Made by a program: the position numbers and the translations under genes. Below are positions 16,255-23,231 of a DNA stretch of 24,776 nucleotides, piece after piece (positions within the stretch are counted from its first letter, which is position 1; every line of letters starts with the position of its first letter). Where the stretch lies: positions 1-24,776 of the forward strand of contig JAQCDI010000005.1 of the NCBI GenBank assembly GCA_027620595.1, read 5' to 3'. Below the pieces are notes generated by a model. It was not told the DNA's origin. It saw nothing but the letters and a program-made list of their open reading frames with translations, and ran no database searches. This DNA comes from Bacteroidota bacterium. Lineage in GTDB: Bacteria > Bacteroidota > Rhodothermia > Rhodothermales > UBA10348.

Positions 16255-16974
16255 TCAGCCCTCCATGGCGGCCAGGGCGGTGGCGGTCCGCGTGTCGCTC
16301 ACCACCTTTCCACCGTGCAAACGGATGATCCGATCGGTCATGGCCGCCAGATCGAGGTCGTGCGTTACGAGTACGAGCGTCGTTCCTGCCTCCCGATTGA
16401 GGCGGAACAACAGATCCACCACATGCTCCCCGGTCTCTGAATCCAGGTTGCCGGTCGGTTCGTCGGCAAACAGGATATCCGGGCGGTTGATGAACGCCCT
16501 GGCAAGTGCTACACGTTGCTGTTCTCCTCCGGAGAGCTGGGCCGGAAAGTGGTCCATGCGATCTCCGAGTCCCACATCGGCCAACAGGGCGGCAGCTTCG
16601 GGGCGTGCGTTGTTTCGGCCCCGCAGTTCGGCCGGGACCATCACATTCTCGATGGCGGTGAGCGTCGGAATGAGTCGGAAGGACTGGAACACAAAACCGA
16701 CATGCTCATTGCGCACGGCTGCCCGTTCATCCTCGGACAACGAACCGAAAGGATGCCCGCACAGTGTAACGTTGCCCGAGGAGGGTGCGTCCAAGCCGGC
16801 ACACAGACCCAGCAACGTGGTCTTGCCGGAACCGCTGGGCCCCACAATGGAACACGTGTCCCCCGTTGCAAGGGCGAATCCCACGCCTTCCAGTACCGTC
16901 AGGGAACGCTGTCCACACTGGTAGGTCTTCGTCAGGTCGGCGACCTGCAGTACTTCATTCTTCCCGTTTGTCAT
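16255..16974 (-). CDS. ybbA: ABC transporter ATPase, YbbA/LolD type
   Basis: Nucleotide-binding subunit for the adjacent FtsX-type permease. The 239-residue protein has every ABC motif: Walker A GPSGSGKT (45-52), Q-loop Gln97 in VFQSFR, signature LSGGEQQ (147-153), Walker B ILFADEP (167-173), D-loop GNLD and H-loop His205. The start is taken as ATG 16974, nine residues before the first strand (VADLTKTY), as is usual; the frame is open further upstream but crosses the esterase gene's signal peptide antisense. This ATG shares the palindrome CATG with the start of the divergent esterase, so no intergenic space exists and promoters must lie inside the opposing coding regions. LolD is the main alternative; the large double permease and the tesA neighbour favour YbbA. 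Confidence 0.93.
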   Translation of the reverse strand: MTNGKNEVLQVADLTKTYQCGQRSLTVLEGVGFALATGDTCSIVGPSGSGKTTLLGLCAGLDAPSSGNVTLCGHPFGSLSEDERAAVRNEHVGFVFQSFRLIPTLTAIENVMVPAELRGRNNARPEAAALLADVGLGDRMDHFPAQLSGGEQQRVALARAFINRPDILFADEPTGNLDSETGEHVVDLLFRLNREAGTTLVLVTHDLDLAAMTDRIIRLHGGKVVSDTRTATALAAMEG

Positions 16975-17716
16975 GCTCAAAGCTGTTTCTGGATCTTCAC
17001 GATGGAGCGCGCTCCTGCTGTCACTCCTGTTGCTGGCCGCCGCCGGATGCGGAACGCCTGCTCCGGACAATGGTGCCGTTTCCCCGGCTGAAGACAGCCC
17101 GGCGGTCGAAACGCAGCCTGCGGTATCGGATCCCGCTCCGGCGGCGGCCCGGATCCTGTTCCTTGGAGACAGTATCACGGCCGGCTATGGGATCGACCAG
17201 ATGGAGGCTTTCCCGGCACTCGTTGGGATGCAGTTGACCCGGGAGGGTTACAGCGTCCAGGTGGTGGACGCCGGTGTTTCGGGAGACACCAGTTCGGGAG
17301 GGCTCAACCGGCTGGATTGGCTGCTCCAGAACCGTGTAGACATCCTGGTTCTGGAATTGGGCGGCAACGATGGCCTGCGGGGTATCGACCTCACGCTGAC
17401 CCGTTCCAACCTGGGCTCCATCATAGAGCGTACCCGCGCCACATGGCCCGGTGTCGACGTGGTCCTGGTCGGCATGCAGGTCCCGCCGAATCTGGGCGCG
17501 GAATACACATCCACCTTTGCCAACATGTACCCCGAACTGGCACAGGGGTACGACACCGTGTTCGTCCCCTTCGTCGGCAGCTCCTTCGAGGATATTCTTC
17601 ATCTGCTGCAGAATGACGGCATCCATCCCACGGCTGAGGGGCACGCCCTCATCGCGGACAAGGTAGGGGCGGCCGTGGAGCCGCTTGTCCGGAAGAGACA
17701 TGCTGCAGAGGGCTGA
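16973..17716 (+). CDS. tesA: TesA-like SGNH-hydrolase (arylesterase/lysophospholipase), predicted lipoprotein
   Basis: Hydrolyses esters or thioesters of acyl chains in the periplasm; TesA relatives act as thioesterase, lysophospholipase and arylesterase. The 247-residue product has the four SGNH blocks: GDSITAGYG with nucleophile Ser67, block II DAGVSGDTSSGG, block III ELGGNDGLRG with Asn132, and DGIHPT with Asp215 and His218. The N-terminus has basic residues, a hydrophobic helix (12-24) and a lipobox-like LAAAGC with Cys26, followed by a Pro/Ala-rich linker to about residue 58, so it is probably lipid-anchored. The -3 lipobox residue is Ala, not the usual Leu, hence some doubt. ATG 16973 is the only start that preserves this signal sequence. 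E. coli TesA has a cleaved signal instead of a lipid anchor. Confidence 0.88.
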   Translation: MLKAVSGSSRWSALLLSLLLLAAAGCGTPAPDNGAVSPAEDSPAVETQPAVSDPAPAAARILFLGDSITAGYGIDQMEAFPALVGMQLTREGYSVQVVDAGVSGDTSSGGLNRLDWLLQNRVDILVLELGGNDGLRGIDLTLTRSNLGSIIERTRATWPGVDVVLVGMQVPPNLGAEYTSTFANMYPELAQGYDTVFVPFVGSSFEDILHLLQNDGIHPTAEGHALIADKVGAAVEPLVRKRHAAEG

Positions 17717-17721
17717 AAAGC

Positions 17722-17754
17722 GAAGGGGGACGCCCTACCCGGACATCCCCCTTC
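17722..17754 (-). terminator. Terminator of the pnt operon
   Basis: GAAGGGGGA (17722-17730) pairs perfectly with TCCCCCTTC (17746-17754), a 9-bp stem with a 15-base loop. Read on the minus strand, the stem is followed after G and C by TTTT, so it should end the pntB transcript. On the plus strand no T-run follows, so it can serve the esterase gene only weakly, although it starts 5 bases after that stop. Confidence 0.6.
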
Positions 17755-17779
17755 CCAGAGATGTGCACGCTGTGCCGAC

Positions 17780-19225
17780 CTACAACGCCTTGACCTCGTT
17801 GGTCACCTTGACGATGGACTCCTTTGCATCACCGAAGAGCATCTGCGTGTTCGGCTTGTAGAAGAGTTCGTTGTCCACCCCGGCGTATCCCGGACGCATG
17901 GAGCGCTTGAGCACGATAGCAGTGGAGGCCTGATCCACATTCAGGATCGGCATACCGTAGATCGGGCTGGCCTTGTCATGACGTGCTGCAGGGTTTACCA
18001 CGTCGTTGGCCCCGATAACCACGGCCACATCCGTGGTCTCGAACTCGGCGTTGATCTCGTCCATCTCGAAGAGCTGGTCGTAGGGCACGTTGGCCTCGGC
18101 CAGCAATACGTTCATGTGGCCCGGCATGCGACCGGCCACAGGATGCACGGCAAACTTGACCTCGACATCCTTCTTGGCCAGTTCCTCGGCCAATTCCCGG
18201 ACGGCGTGCTGCGCCTGCGCAACGGCCATGCCGTACCCCGGCACGAAGATGACCTTGTTGGCGTAGCTCAGCAGGATGGCCACGTCATCGGCCGATGTGG
18301 AGTTCACGGTCAGTCCCTCGGACGAAGCGGAGGGGCCAGAACCCGATCCAGCATCACCTCCGAAGCCGCCTACGAGTACGTTGAAGAGCGAGCGGTTCAT
18401 TGCCTCGCACATGATGTTCGTCAGGATCAGTCCCGAAGCACCGACCAGAGCTCCTGAAACGATCAGGGCCGTGTTGTCCAGCACGAATCCCGTTGCGGCT
18501 GCTGCCATCCCCGAATAGGAGTTGAGCAGTGCCACCACCACCGGCATGTCCGCTCCCCCGATGGGAATGACAAGCAGGATGCCGAGGAGCGCACCGGCAA
18601 TGGCAATCACGATGCCGGCTTCCACCATGGGTGTCAAGACCAGGCCGGTGCCACCGATGGCATCCATGTTCATGGTCATCCAGGCAATGGCGCCGATGGC
18701 AGCCGCTACGAACAACAGCGTCAGGAACCGCATGCCGGGAAAGGACATCGGATTGCCCGAAATGCGTTCGGACAGCTTGCCGAAAGCCACGAACGAACCC
18801 GTGAATGTGACCATCCCGATCAGGATGGACAGGGAGATTGTCACGGCGTCTACGCCATCCAGCGGTTCAGCCAATCCCCCACTGCTTACTTCTGCAAGGA
18901 TCTTGGCTATTTCGGCGCCGGCCACCAAGGCAGAGGCAATTCCCCCGAATCCGTTGAAGGCAGCCACGAGCTCCGGCATGCCGGTCATTTCGACCCGTTT
19001 GGCCAGCAAAGCGCCTATGCCGCTGCCAATCACAACGCCTGTGATCATCTGGATCGGTGTCAGGATCTGATGCAGGAAAAGCGTGGCAACTACAGCCACC
19101 AGCATGCCCAACGCGGCCAACTGGTTGCCTTTCCGCGCCGTGGCAGGAGACTGCAGGCGCTTCAGTCCATAGATGAACATGATGGCCGACACGAGATAGG
19201 CGATTTCAATCAGGTTCTGCTTCAT
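17780..19225 (-). CDS. pntB: NAD(P) transhydrogenase subunit beta
   Basis: Membrane and NADP(H)-binding subunit of proton-translocating transhydrogenase, which uses the proton gradient to reduce NADP+ with NADH. The 481-residue protein starts with a membrane domain of about nine helices (AYLVSAIMFIYGL; GNQLAALGMLVAVVATLF) and ends in domain III, with the NADP-binding GYGMAVAQAQ (330-339), HPVAGRMPGHMNVLLAEA, GANDVVNPAA and KRSMRPGYAG (440-449). Length and motifs are standard for PntB. It follows pntA2 by 72 bases containing a GC-rich hairpin, and a terminator lies 26 bases beyond its stop. ATG 19225 begins MKQNLIEIAYL, directly before the first helix; no Shine-Dalgarno is present. Confidence 0.97.
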   Translation of the reverse strand: MKQNLIEIAYLVSAIMFIYGLKRLQSPATARKGNQLAALGMLVAVVATLFLHQILTPIQMITGVVIGSGIGALLAKRVEMTGMPELVAAFNGFGGIASALVAGAEIAKILAEVSSGGLAEPLDGVDAVTISLSILIGMVTFTGSFVAFGKLSERISGNPMSFPGMRFLTLLFVAAAIGAIAWMTMNMDAIGGTGLVLTPMVEAGIVIAIAGALLGILLVIPIGGADMPVVVALLNSYSGMAAAATGFVLDNTALIVSGALVGASGLILTNIMCEAMNRSLFNVLVGGFGGDAGSGSGPSASSEGLTVNSTSADDVAILLSYANKVIFVPGYGMAVAQAQHAVRELAEELAKKDVEVKFAVHPVAGRMPGHMNVLLAEANVPYDQLFEMDEINAEFETTDVAVVIGANDVVNPAARHDKASPIYGMPILNVDQASTAIVLKRSMRPGYAGVDNELFYKPNTQMLFGDAKESIVKVTNEVKAL

Positions 19226-19261
19226 CGGGAAATATCTAATGTGGAATGAGAGGTGCGCGGA

Positions 19262-19282
19262 GGGTCCGGGCTGTCCCGGCCC
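19262..19282 (-). repeat. GC-rich hairpin between pntA2 and pntB
   Basis: CCGGG (19266-19270) and CCCGG (19275-19279) form a stem with a four-base loop, extended by GGG (19262-19264) and CCC (19280-19282) across a single bulged T. There is no T-run, so it is not a terminator; an RNA-processing or stability element is possible. Confidence 0.45.
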
Positions 19283-19297
19283 GTCTCGACGGTTCGC

Positions 19298-19570
19298 CTA
19301 CTCTTTTTTCTTGAACATCTGCAGCATGCGGTCCGTGACCATGAAGCCGCCGACCACGTTGATCGTGGCAAAAATCAGGGCAGCCACTCCGACGTACACG
19401 GCCCACGGGTCGTCCACCATACCGGCCACGACCAGTGCCCCGACGATGGTGATGCCCGAGATGGCATTCGATCCGGACATGAGTGGTGTATGCAGTGTCT
19501 GCGGCACTTTGCTGATGACCTCACTCCCGATGATGGACGCGAGGATGAAGATGATGAGATTGTCTAGCAT
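19298..19570 (-). CDS. pntA2: NAD(P) transhydrogenase subunit alpha, membrane part
   Basis: Small membrane subunit carrying the hydrophobic domain that in E. coli is fused to the C-terminus of PntA. The 90-residue product consists mostly of three helices (LIIFILASIIGSEVI; ISGITIVGALVVAGM; AVYVGVAALIFATINVVGGF) and ends in a basic tail, MLQMFKKKE. The conserved QTLHTPLMSGSNAISG loop (about 23-38) identifies it. ATG 19570 (MLDNLIIF) is chosen over the longer frame, whose extra residues overlap the end of pntA1 and are not hydrophobic. It lies 31 bases after pntA1. The three-part arrangement (PntA1, PntA2, PntB) is a common alternative to the two-subunit E. coli form. Confidence 0.94.
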   Translation of the reverse strand: MLDNLIIFILASIIGSEVISKVPQTLHTPLMSGSNAISGITIVGALVVAGMVDDPWAVYVGVAALIFATINVVGGFMVTDRMLQMFKKKE

Positions 19571-19601
19571 CGCGTTGCGTTGTTGGGTTTCGGGATGGAA
19601 A

Positions 19602-20732
19602 TCAGGAAAGCAGGGACTTGACGCGCGGGTGCACCACCTCTCCGCCACGTGTCACGCAGGATCCGGTGAACACTTCGTCCTCTTCGTTGGGCTTGAAGCC
19701 GTTCTCGTCCGTGAAGTCCTGGAGCATGGCGAGCAGCGTTCGGGCGTAGAGCTGACTGGCATGCACACTCATGTCGGATGTCAGGTCTTTCGTTCCGACG
19801 ATCGTCACGCCATGGCGCACAACCGTTTCACCAGGAACCGTAAGGGCGCAGTTGCCACCGTTGGCCGCCGCCATGTCCACGATGATCGAACCTTCGGCCA
19901 TGGCCTGGACAGCTTCCTCGCTGATCAACAGCGGGGCTTTCCGGCCCGGAATGAGCGCGGTTGAAATGACGACATCCGACTTGCCGATGAATGGCACCAG
20001 AAGCCCTACCTGCTGCTTGGCCTTCTCGTCGGCCAGCGCTTTGGCGTAACCGCCAGAGTCGCTGCTGTCCTGGCCTTCAAGTTCCAGTTCCACGAACGCC
20101 GCTCCGAGGCTCTGGACCTCCTCCTTGACCGCTTCGCGGATATCGTAGGCGGACACTTTGGCGCCGAGACGCCGCGCTGTGGCTATGGCCTGCAGACCGG
20201 CCACACCCGCACCCAGCACAAGCACATTGGACGGGCGAACCGTGCCTGCAGCCGTTGTGAGCAGCGGGAAGAACTTGGGCAGCAAGGTGGACGCCAGCAG
20301 GACGGCACGGTATCCAGCGATGGAGCTCAGCGCGGAGAGGGCGTCCATTTTCTGGGCCCTGGAAATCCTCGGCACCAGCTCCATGGAAAGCGCTGTCGTA
20401 CCGCGCGCGGCCACTGTCTTGGAAATGGCGGGTTCGTCCAGCGGGGACAGGAATCCGATGTAGGCTCCCCCCTGCTTCATCATCGGAATCTCGTCCGACG
20501 ACGGGGGTCGCACCTTGACCAGGATGTCCGCTCCGAAGGCTTCCTCCCGGGAGGCCAAAGTGGCGCCGACAGCCGTATAGGCATCATCGGCGTAGAACGC
20601 TTCGGCACCAGCACCGCGCTCGACAAGAACAGTGGCGCCGGCTTTGGTCAGACGGGCAACGACCTCCGGGATCAGCGCAACGAGGCGCTCTCCGGCCATG
20701 GTCTCTTTCACAACTCCGATGGTATAGGGCAT
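19602..20732 (-). CDS. pntA1: NAD(P) transhydrogenase subunit alpha, NAD-binding part
   Basis: Soluble NAD(H)-binding domain I of transhydrogenase, related to alanine dehydrogenase. The 376-residue protein begins MPYTIGVVKETMAGERLVAL, typical for the family. It contains the Rossmann motif VLGAGVAGLQAIATARRLGA, then YDIR. Further on are DVVISTALIPGRKAP and VDMAAANGGNCALT, the conserved nucleotide-binding loops. ATG 20732 is preferred to the longer open frame because it gives the family N-terminus and lies about 34 bases after the predicted transcription start of a good promoter. It heads the pntA1-pntA2-pntB operon. The gene ends before the membrane domain, which is supplied by pntA2. Confidence 0.96.
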   Translation of the reverse strand: MPYTIGVVKETMAGERLVALIPEVVARLTKAGATVLVERGAGAEAFYADDAYTAVGATLASREEAFGADILVKVRPPSSDEIPMMKQGGAYIGFLSPLDEPAISKTVAARGTTALSMELVPRISRAQKMDALSALSSIAGYRAVLLASTLLPKFFPLLTTAAGTVRPSNVLVLGAGVAGLQAIATARRLGAKVSAYDIREAVKEEVQSLGAAFVELELEGQDSSDSGGYAKALADEKAKQQVGLLVPFIGKSDVVISTALIPGRKAPLLISEEAVQAMAEGSIIVDMAAANGGNCALTVPGETVVRHGVTIVGTKDLTSDMSVHASQLYARTLLAMLQDFTDENGFKPNEEDEVFTGSCVTRGGEVVHPRVKSLLS

Positions 20733-20773
20733 GATGTCAGGTTCGATGTGCCGGGTCGAATAAAGTTGTGACC

Positions 20774-20802
20774 TATATAAGACGGCCACTCCGACAGCGC
20801 AA
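20774..20802 (-). promoter_or_regulatory. Promoter of the pnt operon
   Basis: On the minus strand TTGCGC (20802-20797) and TATATA (20779-20774) are separated by exactly 17 bases. The predicted transcription start is about 34 bases before the pntA1 ATG. No other sigma-70-like pair of this quality is seen in the gap after serC, which also lacks an obvious serC terminator. Confidence 0.5.
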
Positions 20803-20885
20803 CGCATCGATCCCTGTCACATCCCGGCAGGAAAACCCCTACAACTTCTCCCCTACGGAGTTACTGGGCGTACCCCGGTGTTTCC

Positions 20886-21959
20886 CTACCCGTTCTTTGC
20901 TTCGAACTGCTCCATGAAAGAAGCCAGCGCCGCTACTCCTTCCCTGGGACACGCGTTGTAGATGGAAGCACGGATACCGCCCACACTCCGGTGTCCTTTC
21001 AGGGAGACGAGTCCCTCCTTCTTGGCTTCGGCAATGAAGCGGGCCTCGAGCTCTTCACTAGGCAATCGGAACGTCACATTCATGTTGGAGCGGCTCTCCT
21101 TGCGGGCGTGACCGCGATAGAAGTCGGTGGCGTCGATCCTGTCGTAGAGGACTGCCGCTTTCTCGTCGTTGCGTCGTTTCATGTCCACCAGGCTTCCTCC
21201 CTCCTTGATCCAGCGCAGCACCTTCTCGATCATGTAGACAGCGAAGACGGGAGGCGTGTGGAACAGGTCCTCGGCGTGGGTTCGGTAGTCCAGCATGGTC
21301 GGCAATCCTGCAGGAATCCGGTCAAGGAAAGACTGACGAACCAGAACGACCGTCGCGCCAGCCGGACCGATATTCTTCTGGGCTCCTGCATAGATCAGAT
21401 CATAGCGCTCCATGTCCATGGGTCGGGACAGGAAGTCGCTCGATGCGTCGCACAGCAGCGGTATATCGATCTGCGGGTCGTCCGCAAACTGGGTACCGTA
21501 AATCGTATTGTTCGATGTTATATGGACCCAGGGGGCATCACCGCTCACGTTCCAGGTGGACGTGGGCGGGATATGGTCGAATGCCGAATCCCCGCTCGTT
21601 GCCGCGATATGCGTGGCGCCAATGCGCTTGGCCTCCGCATAGGCCTTCTTGGCCCAGGAACCGGTCAGGACATAGTTGGCCGTTTCACCGGGACGCATGC
21701 CATTGAGGGCAGACTGGTAGAACTGCAACGATGCTCCTCCCTGCAGGAACAGGATGTGCCAATCCTCTCCCAAACCCAGCAGGTCACGAAAATGCTGACG
21801 GGTTGCTTCCGCCACCGCCGTGTACTGGGAGGATCGATGGCTGATTTCCATTATGGAAGCGCCTGCGTCCTTGTAGACCAGCATTTCGTCACGGGCTTCT
21901 TCGAGGGCGGAAACCGGAAGGGTGCCGGGACCTGCAGAGAAATTGTAGATGCGTTCCAT
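20886..21959 (-). CDS. serC: Phosphoserine aminotransferase
   Basis: PLP enzyme converting 3-phosphohydroxypyruvate and glutamate to phosphoserine and 2-oxoglutarate, the second step of serine synthesis; it may also serve PLP synthesis. The 357-residue protein starts with YNFSAGPGTLPVSALEEA and has MEISHRSSQY (37-46), FLQGGASLQF (71-80), the PLP lysine Lys195 in YAGAQKNIGPAG, and the C-terminal LKGHRSVGGIRASIYNA. Length is standard. ATG 21959 begins MERIYNFSAGPG and has no Shine-Dalgarno. It is the last gene of DUF1015-serA-serC, 41 bases after serA. Confidence 0.97.
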   Translation of the reverse strand: MERIYNFSAGPGTLPVSALEEARDEMLVYKDAGASIMEISHRSSQYTAVAEATRQHFRDLLGLGEDWHILFLQGGASLQFYQSALNGMRPGETANYVLTGSWAKKAYAEAKRIGATHIAATSGDSAFDHIPPTSTWNVSGDAPWVHITSNNTIYGTQFADDPQIDIPLLCDASSDFLSRPMDMERYDLIYAGAQKNIGPAGATVVLVRQSFLDRIPAGLPTMLDYRTHAEDLFHTPPVFAVYMIEKVLRWIKEGGSLVDMKRRNDEKAAVLYDRIDATDFYRGHARKESRSNMNVTFRLPSEELEARFIAEAKKEGLVSLKGHRSVGGIRASIYNACPREGVAALASFMEQFEAKNG

Positions 21960-22000
21960 ATCGGTTGGAGGATTCAGTGTGGGTCCGCGGACCTCTGGAT

Positions 22001-23203
22001 TCAGAGCTCAATCAGGGAAACGGCAAGGATGTCAGGCTGCGAAGCGATCCGGTCCACCACGGAATTATCCTGGAAGCCGTCAAAACGAATGTAGGCACAA
22101 GCGGCTCGCGCTTCCTCGAAGACCACGTTCTCCATTTCGTGCACGTTCCAGTTGGCCACGGAAATCTCGTTGAAGACCCGCGCGAGCACCCCGACCTTGT
22201 CCAGGTGACGAACCGTAAGTTGATGCGTGGCAGGAGTTTTCGTTGCCAGGTTCACGCAATTGGCCACCTCGCCCGTAGCCACGTAGGACACGATGATCCG
22301 GGCAGCCTCCATGGCGATGGCTTCCTGGGCCTGCTCGGTGGACGCACCGATGTGATGTGTAAGATAGACCGAAGGATGTGCTGCCAGCGGATGCTCAAAC
22401 GGCCCGCCCTTGCCCGCCGGCTCATTCGAGAAGACATCCAGGCCGGCCCGGATACCCTTCGTTTCCATGGCTTCCAAGAGCGCCGCTTCGTCGACGACCG
22501 AAGCCCTGGTGGTGTTGATGAAGAAGGCGCCGGGCCTCATGGCAGCAAAGAAGTCCCGATCGGCCAAACCTGCGGTTCCGGCAGCGGAGGCCACGTGAAG
22601 CGTGACAGCGTCCGACTGGCGAGCCACCTCTGCGGGCGACGCCGCATGCCGAACGCCGAGCTCAGCTGCCGCTGCCGGCGTAAGCGAGCGACTCCAGGCC
22701 ACGATGTCCATGTCGAGGGCTTTGGCCCGACGGATCACTTCCCGGCCGATGTTTCCCGTTCCGATTACTCCCAGCGTGCGTCCCTTCAGGCCTTGTGCTT
22801 CCGAAAAACCAGCCTTGTTCCATTGTCCGGCGCGCGCCATGGACACGTTGTCAGGAATGGATCGATCCAGGGCCAACAGCAGGCCGATGGTCAATTCAGC
22901 TACCGCACATGCGTTCTTGCCCGGGCAATTGGCCACGAAGATGCCCAGCCCGGACGCGGCGGAAACATCGATGGTGTCATACCCGGCGCCTGCCCTGACA
23001 ATCAGCTCCAGGGACGGTGCGGCGCTCATGTCCGCCTCGGTCACCTTGGTGGATCGAACCACAAGGACCTTCGGTTTCAATTCGGCCAACGCAACCGTGA
23101 GCTCATCCCCTTTCAGGGTGGGACGGTTCTCGATGGTACATCCGGCCGCTACAAGACGGGCTACGACCGATTCAGAAAGGGCATCTGCGAGGAGGACATT
23201 CAT
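22001..23203 (-). CDS. serA: D-3-phosphoglycerate dehydrogenase
   Basis: NAD-dependent oxidation of 3-phosphoglycerate, the first and usually regulated step of serine synthesis. The 400-residue protein has a split substrate domain, the Rossmann motif GTGNIG (148-153), and the catalytic set Arg233 (NTTRASVVDE), Glu261 (DVFSNEP) and His284 (THHIGAST). A C-terminal ACT domain covers about 328-400 (VRHLDKVGVLARVFNEISVA), suggesting amino-acid, probably serine, feedback. There is no intervening ASB domain, so this is the shorter type. It sits between the DUF1015 gene (28 bases upstream) and serC (41 bases downstream). ATG 23203 starts MNVLLADALSE and has no Shine-Dalgarno. Confidence 0.96.
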   Translation of the reverse strand: MNVLLADALSESVVARLVAAGCTIENRPTLKGDELTVALAELKPKVLVVRSTKVTEADMSAAPSLELIVRAGAGYDTIDVSAASGLGIFVANCPGKNACAVAELTIGLLLALDRSIPDNVSMARAGQWNKAGFSEAQGLKGRTLGVIGTGNIGREVIRRAKALDMDIVAWSRSLTPAAAAELGVRHAASPAEVARQSDAVTLHVASAAGTAGLADRDFFAAMRPGAFFINTTRASVVDEAALLEAMETKGIRAGLDVFSNEPAGKGGPFEHPLAAHPSVYLTHHIGASTEQAQEAIAMEAARIIVSYVATGEVANCVNLATKTPATHQLTVRHLDKVGVLARVFNEISVANWNVHEMENVVFEEARAACAYIRFDGFQDNSVVDRIASQPDILAVSLIEL

Positions 23204-23231
23204 CGGGACGGGGAGAAAAGGTTGGCGGACG

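Noticed and set aside
20836..20856. CCCCTAC direct repeat (two copies 14 bases apart) between serC and pntA1
   Set aside because: Only seven bases in a C-rich stretch; no further ordered copies or link to the promoter, so probably chance.
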